Shown: positions 26,270 through 37,018, counted from the stretch's first letter. The stretch is DNA of 64,000 nucleotides from CBFHMJ01 sp965656875 (GCA_965656875.1 CBFHMJ010000027.1:248001-312000), one strand, 5' to 3'. The notes: generated by a model not told the origin, from the letters alone. A program made the numbers and translations.

Positions 26270-29200
26270 TTAGAACTTGTAGTTGATACCAATCTTCAGA
26301 CGCCATGCTGATTGAAGAGCACGGAACTCTTGTGGCGTGTCATCTACAGAGATAACACCATCAGCGTCACGTACAGCGTTGCCATCGTCATCAGTGAATA
26401 CTGGTGAGTAGATGTACTGGTTGTTAGCTTCGTCATAAGATACGTCAACTAGTGAACGACCATTGAAGAAGTTAGTTCTGTAAACTTTACCAGAGCTGCT
26501 GTCGATTAGGTTAAGAAGGTTTTTGATATCAAAGTAAACAGTACCTTTGTGGCCTTCCCAGAAACCAGGAATTTCTTGTTCTACTTTAAGATCTAAACGA
26601 GATACCCAAGGACCACGCTCAGTGTTTTTACCCATGATGCCGCCGTTAGTAGACAGACCGTGCTTGTTAAGAATTGAAACAAGCTCATCGTAGCTCATGC
26701 CGTTAGCATAAGTAACTGCTGCGTCGTCAGCACCTGTTGGGATGTAAGGAAGGTATAGATCTTCGTTTGAATCGTCGAACTGACCCTGATCACCAAACGC
26801 TTCAACACCGTTTTGGTAAACCCAGCTGTATGGACGACCTGAAGAACGCTCACCGTATAGAGAGAAGCGCGTGTCTAAACCGTCGAAGAACTGATGCGTG
26901 TAAGAAAGATTTAACTTGAACGCGTGCTCAGTCATGAAACGAGCGTTACCGATACCTGGGTTGTTACGGTCAATAACAGGCGACTTCGCGTAGTTTGAAG
27001 TAGCTGTTGAAGACGTACCTGGAACAACTTCAGTGTTATCCTGGTTCGCGTATGAGAAGTTCATCTTAATGCCGTTATCAAATGCTTTGAATACGGATAG
27101 TGAGAATGACTTGTTCATACCGCCTTCTGCGTTAGTCAGAAGGATATCGTAACGGTCACGGCTGCCTAAACGATAGATGTTACGGCCGTCAGGACCAGTT
27201 ACTGGACCTTTAGATGCGTCATCTGGGAATTCACGGAATAAATCTTTCCATGCAACCGTTTTGTCTTTGTTGATGATTAGGTATTCAGCAGTGAACTGCC
27301 AGTTATCACCGAAGAACTCACCAAAGTCAGCTGTGTAGTCAGCAGCGATGCTGTAACGCCAGTCAGACGGAAGCTCGAAGTTAGGGTCGATAGCATTTAC
27401 GAAACCGTCACCCGGCTCAAGGAATGCTTCTTCAGGGATAGACGTGATATCAGCATTTGAAAGATCAACGTTGCTGGTATTTGCACGAACGTTTGTTACA
27501 CCGTCGTTAGAGAATGAGTTTGAAATCCAAACATTTGGATTACCACCACCGAAACGACCGATACCACCACGAATTGTCAGGTTGTCATCAGCTAACCAGT
27601 TGAAGCCAAAACGTGGAAGAACTAAGTCTTCACCGTCAAGGTTTTCAGTGTTAGTAATGCCGTAGCGATCGTAGAAGTTTGCATTGAATGTTGGAAGATC
27701 GTCAGATACTTTCTTCTCGTAACGTACACCGAAGTTAACCCAAAGGTCAGATGAGATATCCCATTTGTCTTCGATGAAGAATACGTGTGTTTCATACTCA
27801 AAGTTTGCTTCTGCGTCTGCTGGGTTACCAGAGAATGCATTGCTGTAGTTGAAACGTGATGCGTTACGGTTAGCGAAGTCTTCGATTGAATCGAAACGCC
27901 ACTCACCCAAAGACCATGGTACGAATGTGTTGATTACTTCAAGCTTCTCGTATTCAGTACCGAAGCTGATTGAGTGATCTTCCCAAAGGTACTCACCAAC
28001 TAAACGAACAGTAAGATTATCATTGTCCAGTTTGTTACCGTGACGGAATACGTCTGGACCGATGCTTACGTAAGTACCATTGCTAGTGCCGATACGAACG
28101 TCACCCATTTGCTTACCAAGTAGTGATTCTTGACGGTTGTCAGTCGTTTTGTAACCAACTTTCAATTCTGTCGAGAATTCATCTGACCAGTAGCTGTAGA
28201 AGTGAGCTGAGTATGTTTCAACTTCCTGGTTATTCATGTACCAGTGAGAAGAAAGACCGATTTCGTCACCACGTGAACTTTGGAAAGTACCTTGACGACG
28301 AGCATCGCTACCTTCGTTGAACTGGTACGTGAATGATGCACGGTGGTCATCATTAATGTTCCAGTCAAGTTTAACCATGATTTTTTCGTCTTCTTCATCT
28401 GGTGCTGGAGAAGCAACACCTGCGTCTACACCGTAAACGTCGTTCGCGATTTGAACGATTTGATCGATGTCAGACTGAAGAACGTCAAGCTCGTTAGGAG
28501 CGCCAGAGCCAGCAGGACCAAACTCAGTTACGAATGGAGATTCCATTTTCTCGTAAGTACCGAAGAAGAATAATTTATCTTCGATGATTGGACCACCAAC
28601 AGCACCACCCCATACTTTACGCTGGAATTCTGGTGCGTCGCTGCTTGCTAAGCTGTCACTGTCGTATTCGTAGAAGAATTCACCTTCGTAGTCGTTAGTA
28701 CCAGACTTAGTTACTGCGTCGATACTACCACCAGAGAAGTTACCTGATTTAACAGTGTAAGGTGCAGTATTTACAGAAACCTGTTCAAGTGAAAGAAGAG
28801 AAACAGGAGAGCGCTGAGTTGGGTAACCATTGTTGTTCAGACCGAAGTCATCGTTCTGACGAACACCGTCAACAGTCAGGCTGTTGAAACGAGGGTTATT
28901 ACCAGCGATAGACATTTCGCTTGAATCGCCGCTGTCAATAGACACTAGCGGGTTGCTACGAAGGATATCTTTAAGGTCACGGTTGAATGCAGGAGCACGA
29001 TTAATATCGTCTGCACCATAAGTGGAACCCGGGCCTGATTTACCTGAGTTTAGAAGTGCGTGACGGCTGCCCACTACCACGATGTTTTCAATCGCCTGGC
29101 CTTTAGACTCAAGCTGCGTGTTAACACGTGATACTTCACCTAGTGTCAGGTAAATATTATTTAATTCTTTGTCTTCGAATTTATCCGAATCAACAGTCAC

Positions 29201-29449
29201 AGAGTAAGGACCGCCAACACGAAGACCATTCGCAACGAATGAACCACTTTCGTTTACTTTAATCGTTTTCTTCAAGCCTGAAGGCTTGTGAACGATTGTA
29301 ATCGTTGCATCAGTTACTGCGTTACCTTGCGGCCCCACAATCTTACCACGCATTGCAGAGGTGGTTTCCTGAGCGAAAGCTGTACCGGCAATACCGATTG
29401 ATAGTGCAACAGCAGCAGCAACGCGAGTTAACTTAGACGAATATTTCAT
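26270..29449 (-). CDS. Oar-like TonB-dependent receptor with carboxypeptidase-regulatory-like domain
   Basis: A 1059-residue outer-membrane receptor. The signal peptide is about 1-26 (ending AFAQ), followed by a CarboxypepD_reg-like Ig domain (about 30-115, MRGKIVGPQGNAVTDATITI), a plug domain (about 120-250, with SLTVDGVRQNDDFG) and a 22-strand barrel ending in the aromatic Phe of LKIGINYKF. The Oar group is common in marine protein and polymer degraders, but the ligand is unknown. AGGA lies 8 bases upstream of the ATG. It shares plug motifs with the receptor at 39431, so the two are paralogs. TonB energises uptake; no exbBD are in the window. Confidence 0.93.
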   Translation of the reverse strand: MKYSSKLTRVAAAVALSIGIAGTAFAQETTSAMRGKIVGPQGNAVTDATITIVHKPSGLKKTIKVNESGSFVANGLRVGGPYSVTVDSDKFEDKELNNIYLTLGEVSRVNTQLESKGQAIENIVVVGSRHALLNSGKSGPGSTYGADDINRAPAFNRDLKDILRSNPLVSIDSGDSSEMSIAGNNPRFNSLTVDGVRQNDDFGLNNNGYPTQRSPVSLLSLEQVSVNTAPYTVKSGNFSGGSIDAVTKSGTNDYEGEFFYEYDSDSLASSDAPEFQRKVWGGAVGGPIIEDKLFFFGTYEKMESPFVTEFGPAGSGAPNELDVLQSDIDQIVQIANDVYGVDAGVASPAPDEEDEKIMVKLDWNINDDHRASFTYQFNEGSDARRQGTFQSSRGDEIGLSSHWYMNNQEVETYSAHFYSYWSDEFSTELKVGYKTTDNRQESLLGKQMGDVRIGTSNGTYVSIGPDVFRHGNKLDNDNLTVRLVGEYLWEDHSISFGTEYEKLEVINTFVPWSLGEWRFDSIEDFANRNASRFNYSNAFSGNPADAEANFEYETHVFFIEDKWDISSDLWVNFGVRYEKKVSDDLPTFNANFYDRYGITNTENLDGEDLVLPRFGFNWLADDNLTIRGGIGRFGGGNPNVWISNSFSNDGVTNVRANTSNVDLSNADITSIPEEAFLEPGDGFVNAIDPNFELPSDWRYSIAADYTADFGEFFGDNWQFTAEYLIINKDKTVAWKDLFREFPDDASKGPVTGPDGRNIYRLGSRDRYDILLTNAEGGMNKSFSLSVFKAFDNGIKMNFSYANQDNTEVVPGTSSTATSNYAKSPVIDRNNPGIGNARFMTEHAFKLNLSYTHQFFDGLDTRFSLYGERSSGRPYSWVYQNGVEAFGDQGQFDDSNEDLYLPYIPTGADDAAVTYANGMSYDELVSILNKHGLSTNGGIMGKNTERGPWVSRLDLKVEQEIPGFWEGHKGTVYFDIKNLLNLIDSSSGKVYRTNFFNGRSLVDVSYDEANNQYIYSPVFTDDDGNAVRDADGVISVDDTPQEFRALQSAWRLKIGINYKF

Positions 29450-30661
29450 CCCAAATTCCTATATAGTCGTTCTACAAACTACAAGTTTTTTTGATATTTA
29501 TAGTTACAGTGTCGATTCTGGTCATCCAACTATTGGACAGACGCGCGGATTTTACACTGGTCAAAAAAATTTCATAAGGTTTTTATTGAACTTTATGCAA
29601 TAAATTTTTGTCGTAAGTAAAATCCGAAAATTAACCAAATTGGTTATAAGCCCTTATTTGAAGGGATGTGCATCCTACCAGAGGTTTTTTACAAAATAAT
29701 TCATTTTCATGAAAGTTTTATGACGAACAGTTTTTAACCACTTAAAAATCAATGAGTTAGGTGTTAATTATATGATATTCCATTTAGATATAAAAAGACC
29801 TCATAATTATTAACATTTACAACACAATAAATATTCATTACTGCAAACAATTGAAAACACTCGTCTGTTTGAATTGTAAAACACGTAATTCATTTTTATG
29901 TCCAATAAAACTCTCATCGTTTAAGCATTAGAAACAAATCAGCGTACTACGCTATATTAGAGAGCACTTATTTCTATAATATGTCAGCTGCTAAAATAAT
30001 CCTGATAATTGATACATGTGAACTTAGAAGACTATTTAACCGTCTTTTCAAAGATCAACGGATGTCACTTGTCCAATTGCCCCTCATTACCATTCTAACT
30101 TTCGCGACATTTAACATCATTGATTTAATTCACTTATCCTCTTTGTGCCACCTTTACTTACCTGTTCATCAATAATTCACGCAGTAAATATAGGCCAGAA
30201 ACATATTTTTCGACCGGATAAATCTGACTAAAAACCTATTCTTTTCTTACTAAAGGTGTAGTGCTCTTAATAAATATGTGAAAACTTGCCAGTTAAGGAT
30301 GAAAACCAGACAGCTCTGATTGTAAACGATGGGTTATAGCAACCACTCACATGTCTTAAGTAATGATTTTTCAATGTCTGTCGATAGATTCGTTCAACTA
30401 ACTTTCACTAGTAGACAAACTCACTTAGAGGCAGGGGAAAATTTGGAATAGTAATTAGAGCGTATTTATAAAAGGACTCAGAATGTGTGGTGTCGTCTAT
30501 TCATATGTAGCGAGGCTGATACGTGGGACGAGCGTTGTTCATGTAATCATTCAAGCAATGAATGAATTCGTTTCAATGGTGTTCATGCCGTATTCCACGC
30601 CAATGAAGACAAACCATCATCCACAAAGGTCAACAGCCCCTAAGGTCTTTCTCGGACTGAC
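29450..30661. other. gene-poor AT-rich region of about 1.2 kb
   Basis: This is the longest stretch without a supported gene. Its right-hand part holds two ORFs (29981-30175 and 30483-30851) that lack homology I can recognise, and the second reads straight through a terminator, so I call neither. The leftmost 130 bases are the leader of the first receptor gene; on that strand a TTGACC and a TATAAA occur but with poor spacing. No tRNA, repeat array or mobile element is seen. Confidence 0.5.
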
Positions 30662-30692
30662 AAAAAAACCGGACCTGTACAGTCCGGTTTTT
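30662..30692. terminator. bidirectional terminator of the HD-GYP gene
   Basis: AAAAACCGGAC and GTCCGGTTTTT form an 11-bp perfect stem around CTGTACA. It lies about 105 bases past the stop of the minus-strand response regulator gene. Confidence 0.9.
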
Positions 30693-30797
30693 GAACGTAA
30701 ATCCTTTTTAAAGGAAGGATTAGGATCTAATGACCCATGTAGTCGTCGCACATTTGAGTCTCAGTTCGATCAATATCTGCAAAATATCGACATACCT

Positions 30798-31823
30798 CTA
30801 ACTGAATTTTTCTTTCAGAACCACAATTTCATCTATATGTTCTTTAAATAATTTCACCAGATGAGGGTCAAAGTGTGAACCACTGTCTTTTTCTATAAGT
30901 GCGATGGCCTCTTCAACTGTCCATGCCTTTTTATAAGGACGATCGGATACCAGTGCATCGAAAACATCAGCTATTGCGACAATACGACCAGACAGAGGGA
31001 TTTTTTCACCTTTCAACGCACCCGGATATCCCGTGCCATCCCAGCGTTCGTGGTGAGAAATGGCAATCTCTCTTGCCAGTTGAATCAAATTAGATGGATC
31101 GTCACTCAATATGTCTCCGCCTATCGTAGTATGGGTTTTCATTATCTCCCATTCGTCAGGCGTGAGCTTACCCGGCTTTAATAATATATTGTCAGGAATG
31201 CCGATTTTTCCAATATCATGCATCGGCGCAGCATTAAACAACAGATCAGCCCATTCATGATCCGTTTCCATTGCTAACGCCAGCAATTTTGAATAATGAC
31301 TCATCCTTACAACATGCATACCAGTATCGGTATCTTTAAATTCAGCCGCTTTCGCTAAATGTCGTATTACATCGAACCGCGATTGGTGTAATTCGGCCGT
31401 GCGAATTTTTACCATTTTTTCCAGTTCACGATTCTGATTATACAAAGCAAGGTGCGTTTTAACCCGAGCCAGCACAACTTGTGGGCTGATTGGCTTAGTG
31501 ATGTAATCTACCGCCCCCATCGCCAAACCTTTTTCTTCATCTTCCTGATCGGTTTTGGCCGTTATAAAAATTACGGGAATGTGTGCCGTAACCGGATTTG
31601 ATTTTAAAATTCCAATGACATCATAGCCATCCATATCAGGCATCATGATGTCGAGCAATATCATATCCGGTTTCGAATCGCTCCTGGCAATCTCCAATGC
31701 TCGTTTGCCGCTGGTTGCAGCACGCACTCGATAACGGGGTTTTAGTACACCCGCAATAACATCAATATTTTCTGGTGTGTCATCTACAACTAAAACAGAA
31801 TGTTTCTCTACCTGGTCACCCAT
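30798..31823 (-). CDS. two-component response regulator with HD-GYP c-di-GMP phosphodiesterase domain
   Basis: A 341-residue cytosolic RpfG-type protein. The REC domain spans about 8-125 with acidic pair DD at 14-15, phosphoacceptor Asp58 (LLDIMMPDMDG) and the switch Lys in YITKPIS. The HD-GYP domain follows, with HVVRMSHYS, the HD pair in HDIGKIGIPD, HHERWDGTGYP (the HHE and GYP signature) and DVFDALVSDRPYK. All metal-binding residues look intact, so it should hydrolyse c-di-GMP when phosphorylated. It lies downstream of a hybrid kinase gene on the same strand with a 363-base gap, a likely signalling partner. Confidence 0.93.
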   Translation of the reverse strand: MGDQVEKHSVLVVDDTPENIDVIAGVLKPRYRVRAATSGKRALEIARSDSKPDMILLDIMMPDMDGYDVIGILKSNPVTAHIPVIFITAKTDQEDEEKGLAMGAVDYITKPISPQVVLARVKTHLALYNQNRELEKMVKIRTAELHQSRFDVIRHLAKAAEFKDTDTGMHVVRMSHYSKLLALAMETDHEWADLLFNAAPMHDIGKIGIPDNILLKPGKLTPDEWEIMKTHTTIGGDILSDDPSNLIQLAREIAISHHERWDGTGYPGALKGEKIPLSGRIVAIADVFDALVSDRPYKKAWTVEEAIALIEKDSGSHFDPHLVKLFKEHIDEIVVLKEKFS

Positions 31824-32186
31824 TTTATTTTACCGTTCATCGTCTCCGGAACTGTCTGAAACGATCAAGCCGCGAATAAATAGTCTGAATTACGACGACT
31901 CGATTGTCAGGAAGACACTACACCTGACATTCATATGAAACGTCCGTTGAATAAAGAAGTACCCGCATAAACTTCCAGTAACTGTGTACTTTATCAGTGA
32001 GGTTTGCACTCGTTTAAGTACCAACGTTATTGATTTGATTCAATGACGTTTCAACCCCGTTTTACACGAGGTTTGTACAATTAAAGCAAATACTGATCGC
32101 CAAACTGTACGTCTATCGAACTCAAACGACATTTCACTATCAAAAAACAACAGCTTCCGGATCTGTAACGCGTCGAAAGCGTAAAA
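31824..32186. other. intergenic region between hybrid kinase and HD-GYP genes
   Basis: 363 bases with no supported ORF. It must hold the promoter and leader of the HD-GYP gene on the minus strand. I find no clear terminator for the kinase gene, so read-through is possible. Confidence 0.4.
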
Positions 32187-35100
32187 TTACGATTGCAGTA
32201 ATTTTGTCTCTAATTCATCCAGACTTACTTGAGCGTGATCAAATTCATAGGCCTCAATATATTTACCCAGTTCCATAACATCAGATTTGTACTGACTTTT
32301 AATTAATTGTTGTTCCAATTGCTCAAAAATATCACTGGCCGATGTATCATCATCAGCAATCAGTTCTTTTAGTTCTTTAATGAGTGGGCTCACAACTGAT
32401 TTGTCTACGTCCACCGCTTCAATCACGTCTTCTACTACCGTGTCTTCACTGACTTCGCTGTTACTAATTTCACTTAGAATAATATGAAGCTTTTCAGCAA
32501 CCGACAGTAGTAATAAATCAATATCTTTACGGGTTTTTCCTGCTTTACAGGCAAATTCAAGCTGCTTAGCAGACAATTGCAGATCGTAAGCAGCAATGTT
32601 CCCCGCTAACCCTTTTAAGGTGTGTGCTGAACGTGTAGCGCCCTCATAGTCTCGGTTTTCCATCATTTTTCGGAATTCATCAATGAAGTTTTCCTGACTC
32701 TGACGGAACTTATGAAGTAATTTTCTAAATTTCATCTCATTACCGAGGGTAATTTTCAATCCGGATTTCACATCAATGACATTCAGTCGAGCCAAATCTG
32801 GTAATCCATGACTAACGACTGAGTCATTATCATTGGTTGTCGAGCCGGTATATCCCGGATTACTGGATGTAATATGCTGTGTCATTGTCTTCAGCATTTC
32901 TTCTATATTGATAGGTTTACCAATATGAGCATCCATTCCTGATTCACGCGCTTTTTCCAAGTCGTCAGCCATGACATTAGCGGTCATCGCAATAACAGGT
33001 AACTCCGTTAGTTTCAGCTGATTTCTGATGCATCTTGTGGCCGTGTAACCATCCATATTCGGCATTTGTACGTCCATCAATACTCCATCAAATTTTTGTT
33101 GCTTCAGAATATTGACGGCTTCCTCACCATCGGCTGCAACCGATACGATCATGCCATAGCTGGTTAACAGATCAGCAGCCAGCTCCTGATTAATATCATT
33201 ATCTTCCACCAGCAGAATAGACGCCCCTCTTAAACCATCTGCATTTTCAGCCAGTTGAGGCTCCTGAGGTACTGGCTCTCGGGTTGAATCCCAGCCTAAT
33301 GAATTAACGATTGTGTCAAATAACGTTGATGGTGTAACTGGCTTGATAAGTACACCATCAAAACTGGCTTTATCAGCACTCTGCATCACATCTTCACGGC
33401 CATATGCGGTTACCATAATAAAGGTAGGCATACGTGGCATTTCTTTATCTTCCTGAATTCTGAATGTTGTCTCAACACCATTCATGCCTGGCATATTCCA
33501 GTCCATCAGAACCAGGTCGTAGCCATTTTGTTTTCCCTGGCGGCTTATTTCACTGATGGCCTCTTCACCACTGCTAACCAGTGATACGCTGCATCCAAAC
33601 TGACGCAACATGTCATGCAAAATAATTCGGGATGTTGCATTATCATCAACGACCAGAATTTTGAGATCTTCGAGACCATCATATAATTGGTAGATTTTCC
33701 CGGACGTTGCTCTCGCGGGTAAATTGAAACCGAGGGTAAAATTGAATCGACTGCCTTCACCAGGCTTGCTCTCAACCCATATTTTACCGCCCATAAGCTC
33801 TGTTAAGCTTTTAGTAATAGCAAGCCCTAATCCGGTACCACCATACTTTCTGGTCGTCGATGCATCAGCCTGACTAAAAGACTGGAATAAGCGCGATTGC
33901 TGTTCAATGCTCATACCTATTCCAGTATCACTCACGCAGAAATCAACAATTACGCGATCCTGCTTTTCTTCTTTTACTCTGGCAACAATAACTATCTCAC
34001 CCTCGTCCGTGAATTTAACAGCATTACTGGCCAGGTTAATCAGTATTTGTCCAAGACGAAGTGAATCACCAATCAGAACGTCAGGTAGTTTTGAATCAAT
34101 ATCTAATAAAAGCTCAATTTTCTTCTCATAAGCTTTTAAGCCAATAAAGTTCGACAGACTTTCAAATACATCTTCAACTCGGAACTCAGCATATTCGATA
34201 TCTAACTTACCGGCTTCAATCTTAGAGAAGTCGAGAATGTCATTAATAATACCGAGTAATGCTTCGGCTGAACGATGAACCTTTGTCACATAATTGGCTT
34301 GTTTAGGATTAAGATCAGTTTTCAACGCCAGATGAGACATCCCGATAATGGCATTCATCGGGGTTCTGATTTCATGGCTCATGTTCGCCAGAAAATCACT
34401 TTTTGCTTTATTCGCTTTCTCTGCCTCTTTTATAGCATCGTTTAGTTGTCTCTCTTTCGCAGCGAGTTTTTTCACCATGTCATTGAATGCACTGGCCAGT
34501 GAGCCAACTTCATTCGCATGGTCTACATTCCAGCGAGCGCCCATGTCATGATTTGATACCGAGCTAATCGCTTTTGCTCCTCGGTAAATCGGACGAATGA
34601 CCCGGGACATTAAATAAAGAATGGTAATGGCACTGAACACCAACAAAGAAAAGATAAGACCGTTGAACAGAATAACCAGGTTGTCTTCATGAGCCTTATA
34701 ACGACTTAAATCTTTACCGGCTCGTTCATTAACGACTTTAAGGAATGTTGAAATACGTTTTTCGAAGATGGTGGATACTTTGTAGTAATCATTGCTGGAC
34801 AATTCCATGATGGATTGCTGACGTTCTGTTTCACCACGATTATTAAGAACCGCCCCCATAGCCAGTGATTCTGTGGCAGCCAGTTTATCTGTCATCAAAA
34901 TTGCTTCCGTCAGCAATTCGACTTCATTTTCACTAAACCCATGTTCTTTAATAAGGTTTAAGAAAGACTGTTTATGACCTTCAATATTAGCCTTTAAGCC
35001 TCGACGAACATCCAGTTCATCACGATACGCCTGGTAATCACGCATATCACCTGTGGTCACAAAACGTCGTGCCAGTGAGGTCTGATGCTCGTGGTTCGCT

Positions 35101-36002
35101 CGTAATTTCTCAGCTATTCGATAAGCCGCCGTTATCTGATCCTGACTGTCATGCAACTCTTTAGTATTCTCATGGCGATAGAATGAAATGACCGACATAA
35201 CCACTAGCAATAACAATGTAATCAAGCTTAATGTCTGGAATGTTCTGACGATCGAAATATCAGCAATGAATGCTGGCAACGACATGATAAAAATGGCTGA
35301 AATACTGACCGAGCCAATCAGTAAAAGAGGTTCTATTTCTTGTGTTATCAGCATCTCGCCTTCAATGGCGAAATAACTCACCGATGCCATGCCTGTGTAA
35401 TGCATACCTGAAATAGCTAACGACATAATTAGCGCGGTATACATTCGTAATTTAGGGTGATGATGGGTAATAAAATTAATTTTGATTGCAGTAGTGGATA
35501 ACATCATTGCTACAAAGAAAGACACGACAAACAACACAGGGTCATAAGCCATTTTTGCATCAACAATCATCGCAGCCATACCGGCATAGTGCATCACACA
35601 AATACCGATTCCCATAATAATGCCATTTACAATAAGAACTTTGTTACTCACTTCTCGTTTACTGATGGTATTTAACGCAAAGGCGGCACCTATGAGGGCA
35701 GGAAAGTAGGAAAGAAATGTCTGTCCTATCTCATAATTGACAGGAACAGGAAGACTCAGCGCAAGCATCCCAATAAAGTGCATTGACCAGACACCCATGC
35801 TCATCATGAATGCTCCGATACCTAGCCAGACCTTTTTAATAAACGGATTGACTTCCGTTCGAATCTTAAGGGCGAAGTTAATCGCTGCATCTGCGCCAAA
35901 ATACGCAACGATTAGAGATATTATGACCACGCCCGCGTTATACGAGCCTATTAACTGTGCACCCATATCCACATCTTCAGTTAAAAAGAACATGTGATTC
36001 AT
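32187..36002 (-). CDS. MHYT-domain hybrid sensor histidine kinase with two receivers and HPt
   Basis: A 1271-residue inner-membrane phosphorelay protein. The N-terminus is an MHYT sensor of about seven helices with MHF at 74, MHY at 137 and MHY at 200, a copper-based diatomic gas sensor by family proposal. A periplasmic helical region (about 280-440), another membrane helix (about 442-465), HAMP, and HisKA with His543 (NMSHEIRTP) follow. Then come HATPase (DTGIGM, GGTGLGLAI), REC1 (LMDWNMPGMNG), REC2 (LMDVQMPNMDG) and a C-terminal HPt (SAHTLKGLAGN). The start at 36002 has GGAGG at proper spacing; the longer ATG at 36014 would begin within that site. The HD-GYP regulator downstream may be one output. 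Confidence 0.93.
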   Translation of the reverse strand: MNHMFFLTEDVDMGAQLIGSYNAGVVIISLIVAYFGADAAINFALKIRTEVNPFIKKVWLGIGAFMMSMGVWSMHFIGMLALSLPVPVNYEIGQTFLSYFPALIGAAFALNTISKREVSNKVLIVNGIIMGIGICVMHYAGMAAMIVDAKMAYDPVLFVVSFFVAMMLSTTAIKINFITHHHPKLRMYTALIMSLAISGMHYTGMASVSYFAIEGEMLITQEIEPLLLIGSVSISAIFIMSLPAFIADISIVRTFQTLSLITLLLLVVMSVISFYRHENTKELHDSQDQITAAYRIAEKLRANHEHQTSLARRFVTTGDMRDYQAYRDELDVRRGLKANIEGHKQSFLNLIKEHGFSENEVELLTEAILMTDKLAATESLAMGAVLNNRGETERQQSIMELSSNDYYKVSTIFEKRISTFLKVVNERAGKDLSRYKAHEDNLVILFNGLIFSLLVFSAITILYLMSRVIRPIYRGAKAISSVSNHDMGARWNVDHANEVGSLASAFNDMVKKLAAKERQLNDAIKEAEKANKAKSDFLANMSHEIRTPMNAIIGMSHLALKTDLNPKQANYVTKVHRSAEALLGIINDILDFSKIEAGKLDIEYAEFRVEDVFESLSNFIGLKAYEKKIELLLDIDSKLPDVLIGDSLRLGQILINLASNAVKFTDEGEIVIVARVKEEKQDRVIVDFCVSDTGIGMSIEQQSRLFQSFSQADASTTRKYGGTGLGLAITKSLTELMGGKIWVESKPGEGSRFNFTLGFNLPARATSGKIYQLYDGLEDLKILVVDDNATSRIILHDMLRQFGCSVSLVSSGEEAISEISRQGKQNGYDLVLMDWNMPGMNGVETTFRIQEDKEMPRMPTFIMVTAYGREDVMQSADKASFDGVLIKPVTPSTLFDTIVNSLGWDSTREPVPQEPQLAENADGLRGASILLVEDNDINQELAADLLTSYGMIVSVAADGEEAVNILKQQKFDGVLMDVQMPNMDGYTATRCIRNQLKLTELPVIAMTANVMADDLEKARESGMDAHIGKPINIEEMLKTMTQHITSSNPGYTGSTTNDNDSVVSHGLPDLARLNVIDVKSGLKITLGNEMKFRKLLHKFRQSQENFIDEFRKMMENRDYEGATRSAHTLKGLAGNIAAYDLQLSAKQLEFACKAGKTRKDIDLLLLSVAEKLHIILSEISNSEVSEDTVVEDVIEAVDVDKSVVSPLIKELKELIADDDTSASDIFEQLEQQLIKSQYKSDVMELGKYIEAYEFDHAQVSLDELETKLLQS

Positions 36003-37018
36003 GCACCCCTCCATATTGTGATTGGTTTTTGTGATGATGAGTGGTCATTTCCCGTCAGCAGCTCACTATTTAATCGCCACAATTACAATTTAATAGTTTG
36101 TTAATAAAGTATATGTTTATTTCGATACTTTGCTAACAGCTCTCAATCGTTGAATGCTGTTTATAACAATATTTTTTACGAAAACCGAGCCTTTTTTTCC
36201 AAATTGGGATTACTGAAAAATTAAATAAATGATAATTCAGATGGTTATAAATCATGAATCACGCTCTACCGCCCGTTATTACGGTAAATTCATGTATCAC
36301 GCAATATATTGACAAATTAGTTTTCGTTTTAAAATATTAAATCTATAAAATTAAAAGTTATAAGCAATCAATCGGATACGAGCAGCTATACCGATAACAG
36401 AGAATTCCTGGTCAAAACTTAGTACTCAATCATATTGTTAACATTTCGTTACTAACTTTTAGTTATAACAGATTGATTTTGCCTTCCTTATTGACACTAA
36501 CACTATCTTTACATAGCATGCACGCCACCGGATTTGATACAGTTTTTGACCGTTACTTCTCACTCAGGTTAACGGTTAATGAACACAGCTAAAATTTGTT
36601 TCAGTTAAAAATCTAACTGAAAGTGACGTCGTAATCACAGTTGAATGATGGTACACGTCAACACATAATCAGCCTCCCTATTTTGATTCAAACAACACGA
36701 ACAGTGTTTTTTAATCAAAATTCAGTTGGCAAACCATGCGAATTTCATCAGCTGGCTTTTTAATCTGTACCGTAGTAGATCCGCAATTTATGTTCCAATC
36801 ACAATAATTTACGTTGAAATTAATGACCGACTGGTGTTTGTTTTTGTTGTCAACATCCTTTACTGGAATACATGGATTGTACCCATTACTTAGCCTGACG
36901 CTTAAGTAATTCAGTGTTTCAGGATTCTGCAATAGCCACACTCCACTCTGACGTTAATTGATCACATGCTTTTTCTTACGTGGTATTGAATGACCGATTC
37001 ATTCAACTGGAGTACTAA
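36003..37018. other. 1-kb intergenic region, one imperfect hairpin
   Basis: AT-rich divergent region between the hybrid kinase and the PagL-like gene. An imperfect inverted repeat at 36099-36138 (TGTTA..AAAGTAT / ATACTTT..TAACA) lies about 100 bases upstream of the kinase start. A 76-codon minus-strand ORF (36711-36941) has four scattered cysteines but no ribosome-binding site or recognised family. I see no RNA gene or mobile element. Confidence 0.4.

Noticed and set aside
29981..30175. 64-codon ORF in the gene-poor region
   Set aside because: No ribosome-binding site or recognisable homology; AT-rich chance ORF.
30483..30851. 122-codon plus-strand ORF (starts MCGVVYSY)
   Set aside because: It reads through a perfect terminator hairpin and into the 3' end of the HD-GYP gene. 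No recognised family and a composition unlike a real protein.
36711..36941. 76-codon minus-strand ORF with four cysteines
   Set aside because: No ribosome-binding site, signal peptide or known family. It could be a decayed fragment but I cannot support it as a gene.
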